A stretch of 64,000 nucleotides of DNA. It comes from Pollutimonas sp036675275 (GTDB lineage Bacteria > Pseudomonadota > Gammaproteobacteria > Burkholderiales > Burkholderiaceae_B). The first letter of the stretch is position 1. The number at the start of each line of letters is the position of its first letter. This document shows positions 52,706-60,303 of this stretch, piece after piece. The stretch is taken from contig JAKFFG010000006.1 of the NCBI GenBank assembly GCA_036675275.1, positions 248,001 to 312,000 of the forward strand, written 5' to 3'. Under the pieces are notes generated by a model that saw nothing but the letters and a program-made list of their open reading frames with translations, was not told the origin of the DNA and made no database searches. The translations under genes and the position numbers were made by a program.

Positions 52706-53284
52706 TTATTGACCCATAGGCCTGTCCGGCGCGACATGGGATGCCGCAGGAGGTCGATTGGGATACCACGCTGTGAACTTTATGGCGGCGTATAAGGCCA
52801 GGACCGTGGCGACGATCAGTATCGAATGCGGCCAATCCGAGAAATAAACCAGAGCGAGATCCGCCGCCACCATCACGGCGAATGCCGCCGCCCAGGCGGC
52901 TGTGATCACGTAGTTTGTCCGCACGAACTCGGGGCTTTTCCATAGATCACTGGCTACCTGCTCGCGCGCGTATTGCAGGGTAAAAGGGCGGCGTAGCGCC
53001 ATGGAGGCAAGTACGATCAACAGCAAGCCGCCGTCGACGCGCAGACGCACGGCCGCAATCGGCCAGGAAACGCCCCCGGTGAAGATGTCGTATGCAGTCA
53101 GTGCGGCAAATAGGATGAAGGTGCCCCCCTCGAGTATCTTGATCTGCCGACTTCCCTTCATCCAGTCGCGCAGTATAAGTATTGCCGAGACAATGGCGCC
53201 AGCCGCCAAGCCGGGCACTACTCCGACGAGTCGCTCAATGATCACAAAAGCGATGAAAGGCGCAAAGGCTAGCAGGATCTTCAT
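52706..53284 (-). CDS. Inner-membrane protein of unknown function
   Basis: This is a 192-residue protein with five or six hydrophobic segments (ILLAFAPFIAFVIIERLVGV, VVPGLAAGAIVSAILILRDW, ILFAALTAYDIFTGG, LLLIVLASMALRRPFTLQYA, a C-terminal pair around ALVYFSDWPHSILIVATVLA). The RRPFTLQYAREQV stretch recalls septation-protein-A/DUF-type membrane proteins, but I do not recognise the family with certainty. ATG at 53284 has AGAGGAACG upstream. No linked gene gives a functional hint. Confidence 0.7.
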   Translation of the reverse strand: MKILLAFAPFIAFVIIERLVGVVPGLAAGAIVSAILILRDWMKGSRQIKILEGGTFILFAALTAYDIFTGGVSWPIAAVRLRVDGGLLLIVLASMALRRPFTLQYAREQVASDLWKSPEFVRTNYVITAAWAAAFAVMVAADLALVYFSDWPHSILIVATVLALYAAIKFTAWYPNRPPAASHVAPDRPMGQ

Positions 53285-53804
53285 GATCGTTCCTCTATTC
53301 AAATTCGCGGTCAATTCATTTGAGGATCCACGAGCCGATGTCTATCTTGAGCGCCCCAGTAGCTTGGCTTACTGAAACTTCATGAGCCTGCGGATATTAC
53401 GTTGACATAGCAAGGATTTTGCTGATCGCGATGGCTCACGTCAATCTATTTCGCGACTGCAAACATATGGAGTGTGTCGTTATCTCAATTCATGCCTGTC
53501 TGCGTATGCGAAATCCCTGGCAGGCGTGCCGTCATCCCCGTGGAGTGTCCTGGCCAATACGAGCCTGCGTAGTCACGGTACAGATTTCCGGAGACAGGTC
53601 GTTTCAGGTGCTTGGATGCATCGAAAATAGATGCAATTCGAATGTGGTAACGTGCAATAGGAGTTACGAAAATGCAAGGTGCGACAGGGTCATTAACGGG
53701 GTTTCACCCGAACATCCTGGCGGTGTCGCTGGAAGACTGGCGGGCAGCTAGTAGGCACTGGGTGCCGCGTCAAGGACTATGCCGTCTTTATACAGGAACT
53801 AATC
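53285..53804. other. Long interval with one doubtful small ORF
   Basis: A TTGACA box at 53402 has no matching -10. A 110-codon + frame at 53419 is Cys/Arg-rich and unlike a real protein. A 47-codon frame at 53672 has a good ribosome binding site and is listed separately. Nothing else recognisable. Confidence 0.4.
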
Positions 53805-53815
53805 ATGACCGCTAG
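53672..53815 (+). CDS. Possible small leader ORF before the DsbA-family gene
   Basis: ATG at 53672 follows TAGGAGTT by 7-8 bp and opens a 47-codon frame (MQGATGSLTGFHPNILAVSL...) whose stop overlaps the next gene's start by 11 bp. That layout could couple translation. The second half is Arg-rich and the product is unrecognised, so it may equally be chance or a gene remnant. Confidence 0.3.
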   Translation: MQGATGSLTGFHPNILAVSLEDWRAASRHWVPRQGLCRLYTGTNHDR

Positions 53816-54452
53816 GATCAAGATTGATTTTGTCTCTGATGTTTCCTGCCCCTGGTGCGCCGTGGGCCTCAGTTCGTTGGAGCTCGCTCTGGCTCGGCTC
53901 GATGGCCGGTTACAGGCCGAGATCCATTTCCAGCCCTTCGAGCTTAATCCGGATATGCCACCCGATGGGCAGGACACGGTGGAGCGGCTTTCACGCAAGT
54001 ATGGAATGACGCCGGAACAAGTGCGGCGCAATGGCGATACCATAACGGCCCGAGGCCACGAGGTAGGCTTCACGTTCAACATGGACAAACGCACGCGCAC
54101 GTACAACACGCTGGATGCGCATCGACTCCTGCACTGGGCCGGCCTCGAAGGGCATCAACTGGAACTGAAGCATGCGCTTTTGAAGGCGTATTTCGCCGAC
54201 GGCGAGAATATCAGTGCGAATGATGTGCTGGCAAGACTGTGCAGTGAGTCGGGGCTCGATGCGAAACGCGCCAGGGAGATCCTTGATTCCGACGAGTACA
54301 CGACCGATGTCCGTGAGCGTGAACGTTTCTATATGGAACAAGGAATTAATTCCGTACCCGCCATCATCATGAATGATAGGCATCTCATCCAGGGCGGACA
54401 AGAGCCCGATGCATTCGAGCAGGCACTGCGTCAGGTTGCCGGCCTTTCCTGA
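53805..54452 (+). CDS. DsbA family oxidoreductase (FrnE-like)
   Basis: The 215-residue thioredoxin-fold protein has the active-site CPWC in DFVSDVSCPWCAVGLSSLE at the end of the first strand. A helical insertion follows, with FELNPDMPPDGQDTVERLSR and AHRLLHWAGLEG, and the cis-proline stretch GINSVPAIIMNDR. There is no signal peptide, so it is cytoplasmic like FrnE, which acts as a disulfide isomerase or oxidoreductase under oxidative stress. It is convergent with the monooxygenase-like gene 6 bp away. Confidence 0.9.
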   Translation: MTARIKIDFVSDVSCPWCAVGLSSLELALARLDGRLQAEIHFQPFELNPDMPPDGQDTVERLSRKYGMTPEQVRRNGDTITARGHEVGFTFNMDKRTRTYNTLDAHRLLHWAGLEGHQLELKHALLKAYFADGENISANDVLARLCSESGLDAKRAREILDSDEYTTDVRERERFYMEQGINSVPAIIMNDRHLIQGGQEPDAFEQALRQVAGLS

Positions 54453-54458
54453 CTGATA

Positions 54459-54773
54459 CTAAAGCTGCTGCCCCAGCATGCACCCGACCGAGCGCTGCAT
54501 CGAGCGTACCGTTTTATGAGATACCCAGTCTTTGGTCAGTTCGCTGAATTCCAAAAAATGGCCAGAGCGCATATGGGCCTGGATCGCTTCCTGATTTTCA
54601 TAAAGTTCATATAGAAAGAACACTGTCGGGTCTTCAGGATCCCGGCATACGTCGAAGAACTTGCAGCCCTGCTCCTCGTTGACAGAGGTGACTGCGTTGT
54701 GCCTTATGGCCGACGCAAATCGTTCAATAAAGTCCGGTTTAATATTGAACTGGACAATCAAGGCTTCAAGCAT
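54459..54773 (-). CDS. Antibiotic biosynthesis monooxygenase (ABM/YgiN-like) protein
   Basis: The 104 residues form a single dimeric alpha+beta-barrel domain: LIVQFNIKPDFIERFASAIR, EEQGCKFFDVCRDPEDPTVF and FFLYELYENQEAIQAHMRSG followed by HFLEF. Members include quinol oxidases such as YgiN and heme-degrading enzymes. ATG at 54773 with GGAG 6 bp upstream was chosen over the longer frame. Confidence 0.85.
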   Translation of the reverse strand: MLEALIVQFNIKPDFIERFASAIRHNAVTSVNEEQGCKFFDVCRDPEDPTVFFLYELYENQEAIQAHMRSGHFLEFSELTKDWVSHKTVRSMQRSVGCMLGQQL

Positions 54774-54808
54774 GGTGACTCCGATAGGTTGTTGTCCGGA
54801 CATTTCGG

Positions 54809-55525
54809 TCAGCGTGTTTCTGTCCATTGCCGATGGCCCTGTGCGCGCAACATACAGGCCGGGCATAGGCCGCAGCCATAGCCCCAGACGTGCAGGGTAT
54901 CACGCTGGTTCAGATAGCAGGTGTGGGTTCCGGTACGTACCAGTTCCACCAGCGCGTCGCCACCCAGTTGCTGCGCCAGTTCCCAGGTGCCGGCTTTGTC
55001 CATCCACATCAATGGCGTTTCCAGCGTGAGGGGACGATCTACGCCGAGGCTTAATGCAACTTGCAAAGCCTTGAGGGTATTGTCGCGGCAGTCCGGATAG
55101 CCGGAGTAGTCCGTCTGCGACATGCCTCCCACCAGGACGTCCAGCCCGCGCCGATAGGCCAGGGCGGCGGCCAGGGTGAAGAAAAGCAGGTTGCGCCCCG
55201 GTACGAATGTATTGGGCACGCCATCGGCCTGCATGGCAATGGCCACATCATCAGTCATGGCCGAAGTGCCCAGTTGCCCGAGTACATCCACATCCAGCAA
55301 GTGATCGTCGCCCAGACGCGAGGCCCATTTGGGTTGCTGCGCCACCATGCTGCGACGCAGTTCGTTGCGGCAATCCAGTTCCACACGGTGGCGCTGACCG
55401 TAGTCGAAACCGATGGTTTCAACATGGCCGTAGCGTGCCAGCGCCCACGCCAGGCAGATGGTGGAATCCTGGCCGCCGGAGAACAGGACCAGTGCAGCCC
55501 GGTGGGGTTGGGGAAGGGTGTTCAC
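54809..55525 (-). CDS. queC: 7-cyano-7-deazaguanine synthase QueC
   Basis: The enzyme converts 7-carboxy-7-deazaguanine to preQ0 with ATP and ammonia. The 238 residues have the PP-loop LVLFSGGQDSTICLAWAL, TFVPGRNLLFFTLAAALAY, and the zinc-binding cysteines in GYGCGLCPACMLRAQG. The start is GTG at 55525, overlapping the stop of the transporter gene by 4 bp (GTGA). This pairing with a queuosine-precursor transporter supports the assignment. The other preQ0 genes (queD, queE, folE) are not in the window. Confidence 0.93.
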   Translation of the reverse strand: MNTLPQPHRAALVLFSGGQDSTICLAWALARYGHVETIGFDYGQRHRVELDCRNELRRSMVAQQPKWASRLGDDHLLDVDVLGQLGTSAMTDDVAIAMQADGVPNTFVPGRNLLFFTLAAALAYRRGLDVLVGGMSQTDYSGYPDCRDNTLKALQVALSLGVDRPLTLETPLMWMDKAGTWELAQQLGGDALVELVRTGTHTCYLNQRDTLHVWGYGCGLCPACMLRAQGHRQWTETR

Positions 55526-56190
55526 GCCTCGGCCAATACGGCGTCGCGCCGTTTCATGATGCGGGTGATGGCATTCAGGGCGACCCCGTACATCGGCACG
55601 AACAGCAGCAGGCTGACAGCCAGCTTGATGACATAGTCCACGATGGCGATTTCGCCCCAGTGTTCGGCCATGAAGGGGTTGCTGCTGCGCCAGAAGGCAA
55701 TGCCGAAAAAGGCGGCTGTGTCCAGCGCCTGACCGAATACGGAAGCCGCGGCTGGCGCCACCCACCACTGCACATAGCCCCGGCGCATGCGGTCGAACAC
55801 TTGCACGTCGAGCAATTGGCCCAGCACGTAGGCGGCGAAGCTGGCAAAAGCGATGCGGAACACGAAGCCGTTGAACTCGCCAAGTGCGTCGACGCCGTTG
55901 AAGCGGCCCTCATGGAACAGTACCGACACGATGTAGGACGCGATAAGCGCCGGTATCATGGCCCGCGCGATCACGCTGCGTGCTTCAGACTTGCCGATCA
56001 GGCGCACGGTCAGGTCGGTGGCCAGGAAAATAAAGGGAAAGCTGAAAGCGCCCCAGGTGCTGTGAAAGCCGAACAGATCTATGGGCAACTGTACAAGGTA
56101 GTTGCTGGAGATGATGATGAAGACGTGAAACGAAACCAGCAGGGCGAGGTAAAACGATAGCCGCGATTGCGGAACGAAGGGCGATGTCAT
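55522..56190 (-). CDS. yhhQ: Queuosine precursor transporter YhhQ
   Basis: This 222-residue inner-membrane protein has about six helices and the family pattern: LVSFHVFIIISSNYLVQLPI, FSFPFIFLATDLTVRLIGKS (key acidic TDLTVR), and FGQALDTAAFFGIAFW. YhhQ imports preQ0/preQ1. The ATG is preceded at short distance by AAGG, which forms part of the preQ1-I-like element directly upstream. It is first in a two-gene operon with queC. Confidence 0.93.
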   Translation of the reverse strand: MTSPFVPQSRLSFYLALLVSFHVFIIISSNYLVQLPIDLFGFHSTWGAFSFPFIFLATDLTVRLIGKSEARSVIARAMIPALIASYIVSVLFHEGRFNGVDALGEFNGFVFRIAFASFAAYVLGQLLDVQVFDRMRRGYVQWWVAPAAASVFGQALDTAAFFGIAFWRSSNPFMAEHWGEIAIVDYVIKLAVSLLLFVPMYGVALNAITRIMKRRDAVLAEA

Positions 56191-56196
56191 GATGAA

Positions 56197-56227
56197 CCTT
56201 TTTGGTGGATGGGGTTAGGGAACCCAT
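56197..56227 (-). ncRNA. preQ1-I riboswitch aptamer
   Basis: On the - strand the leader reads ATGGG, TTCCCTAAC, CCCAT, then CCACCAAAAAGG. The ATGGG/CCCAT arms form the P1 stem; the GGGTTC-like start, the cytidine-rich loop and the A-rich tail are the conserved parts of class I preQ1 aptamers. The AAGG that ends the tail also serves as the yhhQ ribosome binding site (6-7 bp from ATG). That suggests ligand binding hides the site and turns off translation, as in known translational preQ1-I switches. Confidence 0.78.
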
Positions 56228-56246
56228 GGAGGAAATGCAAGGGCGC

Positions 56247-56252
56247 ATTATA
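56247..56252 (-). promoter_or_regulatory. -10 box for the yhhQ-queC operon
   Basis: A perfect TATAAT on the - strand lies about 20 bp upstream of the aptamer, so transcription would begin just before it. No good -35 was seen at 16-18 bp spacing. Confidence 0.5.
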
Positions 56253-56368
56253 CGTCGAATCCGCAAGCCACTTGGCTTGGCGGACATGTGGCAACGCGCG
56301 GTTGGCGTCGTGCGGCGGCACCCCGCGCCACGTGCCCCACATAGCGCGGTCGATATGAGATTCTGCGA

Positions 56369-58510
56369 TCAGAACCTGTACGTCGCGCTGGCCACGATGG
56401 AACGCCGCGAGCCGTACCAGCAGTCGCCTCGGCTCAGGCAGGTGCTGACATAGGTTTTGTCGAACAGGTTGTTGGCGTTGATGGCATAGCGCCACGACGG
56501 CGTTTCGTAGGCGAGCATGGCATCGACCAGGGTCACGCTGGGCGTGCGGGGCGCGTCTCCATCCTGGAAGTCGCCCAGCCAGCGTACGCCGGCGCCGGCA
56601 GACAGTCCGTCTACCTCGCCGATGGCGAAGCGGTATTTGCCCCAGACCGACGCCTGGTGCTTGGGCATGCCTTCAAGCTGCTCGTCCAGGTCGATGTAGT
56701 TATAGTTGGCGATCAGGTCGAACTGTCGTCCGATTTCGGTCTTGAGCTCGAGTTCGATGCCCCGATTGCGGGTTTCGCCCAGTTGCACCTGCCTGGTGGG
56801 ATTGGTGGGGTCGGCGATCAGGCGGTTTTCTTCCCGCAGTGTGTAGGCGGCGGCATTGACCATCAGGTCGCCGTCAAGAGACTCATACTTGATGCCGGCT
56901 TCCACTTGCTTGCCGCGGAGGGGAACGAACGACGTGCCGGACGCATCGCGACCCAGCACAGGCGTGAACGATTCGCTATAGCTGAGGTAGGGCGACAAGC
57001 CGTTGTCGGCCGTGTACATGATGCCCAGGCGCTTGGACGTCGCGCTGCTGACCTGATCGTCTCTTTCATCGACCATGTTCTTTGAACGGTCTCGCCGCAG
57101 CCCGGCCACCGCAATCCAGTTGCCGTAACGCAGCTGATCCTGCAGATAGAAACCCATGTCGCGCTGGCGCGCCGTGGGCTGATGATCGTTGAAGGCGGGC
57201 GGCGTATAGGCCGGGTAGATCGGATTGAAAGCATCGATCAGCGGCACCGTGTCGGGTGATTCGAATGCAGACACCTTGTCTTCTTTGGAATAGGTCACAT
57301 CGAAGCCGAGCAATACCTGGTGCTTGATCGGTCCGGTATCGAACCTTCCTTCCAGATGCTGGTCCGCCGACGCCATCTTCACGGTAGTGATCGTTCCGTC
57401 CGCATAACGGCTAAGCAGGCGCTTATTGATGGGATCGGCCGGCCACCCATCGGCGCCGTTGAAGGCATTGGCGTACAGACTGCGGTAATCGACTTCGTTA
57501 TGCGACCAGCGCGTATTCTGGCGTACCGTCCAGTTATCGTTGAACGCGTGCTCGAAGCTCCAGCCTATGGCGCGCCGGCTGGAGTTGTAGCGATCCCAGT
57601 CGGGGTCGCCGATAAAGGTGTCGGTGGGGATCCGGCCGTTCGGGTTGGGCAGTGCAACGCCTTCCCAGGGAAAGAATTGCGCAGTCGATCCGGATTTGTC
57701 TTCTTGCAGCAAGGCCCGCAAGGTGAGCGAAGTACGAGCTGTAGGCTGCCATGTCAGTGACGGCGCAAGCACCCAGCGGTCGTCCGGTACATAGTTCACC
57801 TGCGTGTCTGAAAGACGGCCCAGCGCAACGACGCGGTACAGCCACTCGCCGTCTTCGTCGATGGGACCGGTGAAATCGGCCTGGATCTGACGGCGGTTAT
57901 ACGAGCCGTATGACACGCCGATCTCGCGCATGGCCTCGGCCTGCGGGCGCTTGGTGACCATGTTAACCACGCCGGCCGTGCTGCCCTGGCCATATAGCAT
58001 GGACGCCGGGCCGCGCAACACCTCGATGCGCTCGAGCGTATAGGGCTCGGCACGCGTGGTACTGGTGTACCAATTGTAGTTAGTGCGAAGGCCATCCAGG
58101 AATACGGATGGTTCAGAACCGCGAATGCGGAAGCTGTCGGCGCGTGAATCAAGGCCGTATGCATCCGATCGGACGCCGGCTGCATAGTTGAGTGCATCCT
58201 GCAGGTTGGTTGCGCCCTGATCCTGGATCTCTTCGCTGGTGATCACGGTGATCGATTGCGGCGTCTCGTTCAGCGGGGTATTGGTCTTGGTGGCCGAGAT
58301 GGAATTCTTGGCGATATAGCCGTCCACCGGATTGAAAGGCGATTCCGGCGACGGTTGTGCGGTGACCGTGATCGGTGCAAGGGTACGCGTGTCGTCCGGC
58401 GATGCTGACTGGGCCCATGCGGCTGGCATGCCTGCCGCCAATGAGTACGAGAGCCAGCCCGTCGCGGCAAGTGCGCGCACGACCGGCCGAGTCAATATTT
58501 TGCACGGCAT
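56369..58510 (-). CDS. TonB-dependent siderophore receptor
   Basis: The 713-residue outer-membrane receptor has a signal peptide (site near AWA/QS), a TonB box ITVTAQ, and a plug domain with NETPQSITVITSEEIQDQGA and RIEVLRGPASMLYGQGSTAG. A 22-strand barrel ends in the signature C-terminal Phe (VASATYRF). The plug motifs match the FhuE/FpvA/FoxA class of ferric-siderophore receptors. No N-terminal STN signalling domain is present, so no sigma/anti-sigma signalling is expected. The ATG has GAGGA. It is the last gene of the PepSY operon under a Fur-like box. Confidence 0.92.
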   Translation of the reverse strand: MPCKILTRPVVRALAATGWLSYSLAAGMPAAWAQSASPDDTRTLAPITVTAQPSPESPFNPVDGYIAKNSISATKTNTPLNETPQSITVITSEEIQDQGATNLQDALNYAAGVRSDAYGLDSRADSFRIRGSEPSVFLDGLRTNYNWYTSTTRAEPYTLERIEVLRGPASMLYGQGSTAGVVNMVTKRPQAEAMREIGVSYGSYNRRQIQADFTGPIDEDGEWLYRVVALGRLSDTQVNYVPDDRWVLAPSLTWQPTARTSLTLRALLQEDKSGSTAQFFPWEGVALPNPNGRIPTDTFIGDPDWDRYNSSRRAIGWSFEHAFNDNWTVRQNTRWSHNEVDYRSLYANAFNGADGWPADPINKRLLSRYADGTITTVKMASADQHLEGRFDTGPIKHQVLLGFDVTYSKEDKVSAFESPDTVPLIDAFNPIYPAYTPPAFNDHQPTARQRDMGFYLQDQLRYGNWIAVAGLRRDRSKNMVDERDDQVSSATSKRLGIMYTADNGLSPYLSYSESFTPVLGRDASGTSFVPLRGKQVEAGIKYESLDGDLMVNAAAYTLREENRLIADPTNPTRQVQLGETRNRGIELELKTEIGRQFDLIANYNYIDLDEQLEGMPKHQASVWGKYRFAIGEVDGLSAGAGVRWLGDFQDGDAPRTPSVTLVDAMLAYETPSWRYAINANNLFDKTYVSTCLSRGDCWYGSRRSIVASATYRF

Positions 58511-58572
58511 ATAGAGTCCTCTTCCTGTTATTTGATCAATTCAAATGGCTTGTTGCACCGAGCGCTCTTTCG

Positions 58573-58758
58573 CTACCGTCGCGGAAACAACCAGAATCCA
58601 ACGCCGGCGACAACCGGGATTGCAAGCGCCGTCCAGGCCAGCCAGTGCCAAACGTCGACACCCAGCAGCGCGGCCAACAAGCCAAAACAGGTCAGCGCCC
58701 CAAGCACAATAGGCGCACCCCACAGCCGCCACATGGCGGCAAATTTCTGCGCTACCAT
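58573..58758 (-). CDS. Small membrane protein of the siderophore operon
   Basis: The 61-residue product has two predicted helices (MWRLWGAPIVLGALTCFGLL and WHWLAWTALAIPVVAGVGFW) and ends FPRR. Its ATG shares one base with the PepSY stop (TGATG), so it is translated with it. Small two-helix proteins in this position are common in PepSY/TonB receptor loci of Bordetella and Achromobacter, without a known role. Confidence 0.75.
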   Translation of the reverse strand: MVAQKFAAMWRLWGAPIVLGALTCFGLLAALLGVDVWHWLAWTALAIPVVAGVGFWLFPRR

Positions 58759-59936
58759 CAGGAGTTCACCGGGGTCGGGCTGGAAGAGAGGTCGTAAGCC
58801 ATCCGTTCGACGCGTGCGTCGTTCGCCCTGCGGCGCGCAATCCACAGATACAGGCCGCTTGCCAGCACCACGATCGTCAACAGATCAAGCAGGGCCCAGA
58901 TAACCTTGAGGGGCATGCCGCCGTAATCGCCAAAGTGCAGCGGCCTCGAAAGCTCGAGCAGGTTCAGATACCAGGGTGGATGCGCCACAGCGGTCACGGC
59001 TCCGGTGCCTGCGTCCACCAGCACGGGGGTAAACAGGTGAGCGGTCAAGGGCGTGCTGCCTTTTGTCCAGATCACATAGTGGTGCGAGGTGGCGTAGCGG
59101 TTGCCCGGGTAACTGAGGCTAACCACTTCATTGCCAGGTACTGCGCCTGCGGCTGCCATCACGGCAGCGTCCATGGACGTATGCTGAGACGGCGGCGCCT
59201 CGTTGTTATACGAGGCAATCAGTTCGGCTACTTCAGTGGACTGCCACAGACCATATAGCGGTACGGCCAATTCGTTGATGACGCCCGTCACGCCGACGAC
59301 GGTGGCCCAGACCAGTGTGACGGCGCCCAGCAGATTGTGCAGATCCAGCCACTTCAGCCGTGTCGAGCGCTGCTTGCGTACCGTGCCAAACGACAACTTC
59401 TTCATGAAGGGGCCATACAGCACCACGCCAGAGACAATGGCAACGACAAACAGCAGTCCCATGACACCCAGGAACAGCTGGCCGGGCAGGCCCGCGAACA
59501 TGTCTACGTGCAGCGCCAGCATCAAACCCATGAAGGTGAATTGTTCTTGAGCCACTGTGTCGCCATCTTGCAGCAGCGCGCCGGTATGGGCATCAAAGCG
59601 CATGTAATGGTGCTGTTTGGGATCGGACGTGTAGGAGGCAGACATGCCGACATACACGAGCGGCTCGTGATCATCCATGTATACATACTGGACGACTTCG
59701 CCGGGGTATTGCAGGCGCGCGTTCTGAACAATATTGTCCAGGCTGCTGCGCGGTGTGCCATCTGCCACGACCGCATAAGGCTTGCCATCATCGAGCAAGT
59801 GTTCAAGCTCTTCGTGAAACACCAGCGGAAGCCCGGTAATGCAAATGATCAGCAGGAATACCGTGCATACCAGGCTGGACCATTTATGAACCCAATACCA
59901 GGACTTCAGCGATGCGGCGGCCGTCATGCCGCCCAT
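58758..59936 (-). CDS. PepSY-domain membrane protein (siderophore-linked ferric reductase-like)
   Basis: This 392-residue protein has four membrane helices: WYWVHKWSSLVCTVFLLIIC, the GQLFLGVMGLLFVVAIVSGV helix, DLHNLLGAVTLVWATVVGVT and a C-terminal VIWALLDLLTIVVLASGLYL. Two PepSY-type periplasmic parts lie between them, with conserved histidines (WVHKW, FGDYGG, LHVD, DLHNL) that could hold heme. Such proteins are proposed to reduce iron from siderophores. Start ATG 59936 or 59927. It is the first gene of the operon with the small membrane protein and the TonB receptor. Confidence 0.88.
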   Translation of the reverse strand: MGGMTAAASLKSWYWVHKWSSLVCTVFLLIICITGLPLVFHEELEHLLDDGKPYAVVADGTPRSSLDNIVQNARLQYPGEVVQYVYMDDHEPLVYVGMSASYTSDPKQHHYMRFDAHTGALLQDGDTVAQEQFTFMGLMLALHVDMFAGLPGQLFLGVMGLLFVVAIVSGVVLYGPFMKKLSFGTVRKQRSTRLKWLDLHNLLGAVTLVWATVVGVTGVINELAVPLYGLWQSTEVAELIASYNNEAPPSQHTSMDAAVMAAAGAVPGNEVVSLSYPGNRYATSHHYVIWTKGSTPLTAHLFTPVLVDAGTGAVTAVAHPPWYLNLLELSRPLHFGDYGGMPLKVIWALLDLLTIVVLASGLYLWIARRRANDARVERMAYDLSSSPTPVNS

Positions 59937-60007
59937 TCCATGCCAGTAGGGACACGACAGTGTCTCGCAAGTTTTCGCATCGTAATGCCCGAATCCGTTA
60001 TTAATTA

Positions 60008-60026
60008 AATGAGAATGGTTCTGATT
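60008..60026. promoter_or_regulatory. Fur-box-like inverted repeat
   Basis: TGAGAAT at 60010-60016 faces GTTCTGA at 60018-60024 around one base, a 5-of-7 inverted match to the Fur 7-1-7 pattern, in AT-rich sequence 72-90 bp from the PepSY ATG. It should give iron repression of the siderophore-receptor operon. Confidence 0.6.
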
Positions 60027-60169
60027 TTAGTTTCGCTTATTTTAGACGTCAATAGAAAGTTTTACGTCGCAGGCGACGGGGGAATGCTTAATCCAGCAGG
60101 CGCTCGGGTATGAACTGTTCAGCACGGCCGCCGCCGCGAGCGTGCTGGGCAATGAACGGCTTCAGTGAA

Positions 60170-60221
60170 GAATTTACGAAGAGTTTACGCAAACGCCATC
60201 GATCGACATAGAGAATTTACG
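60170..60221 (+). promoter_or_regulatory. Direct repeats upstream of kdpA, candidate KdpE sites
   Basis: GAATTTACG at 60170, GAGTTTACG at 60181 and GAATTTACG at 60213 are spaced 11 and 32 bp, close to whole helical turns. Tandem sites one turn apart are the usual pattern for OmpR-family response regulators such as KdpE. kdpA starts 83 bp further on. Confidence 0.5.
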
Positions 60222-60303
60222 CCGCTTTCGTCAATACTTCAGCGTGGCTATTTCGCCATCCATATGCGGGAAAAAATACCTGGCATTTACGGAGCCTTTT
60301 GTC

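Larger units (their letters stand above)
59937..60303. other. Divergent regulatory interval of the siderophore and kdp operons
   Basis: The 367 bp between the PepSY and kdpA starts hold no gene; I looked for a small kdpF upstream of kdpA and found none. The interval contains a Fur-like box near 60008 and five TTTACG elements at 60061, 60173, 60184, 60216 and 60286. Confidence 0.6.

Noticed and set aside
53419..53751. 110-codon + strand frame
   Set aside because: Cys/Arg-rich composition, no ribosome binding site, and no recognisable domain.
49120..54500. Search for a direct repeat of the guaA 3' end as an attachment site
   Set aside because: No second copy of the terminal guaA bases was seen by eye, so no attR is claimed.
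55207..56160. 317-codon + strand frame opposite queC and yhhQ
   Set aside because: Both - strand genes have full family motifs and a GTGA overlap.
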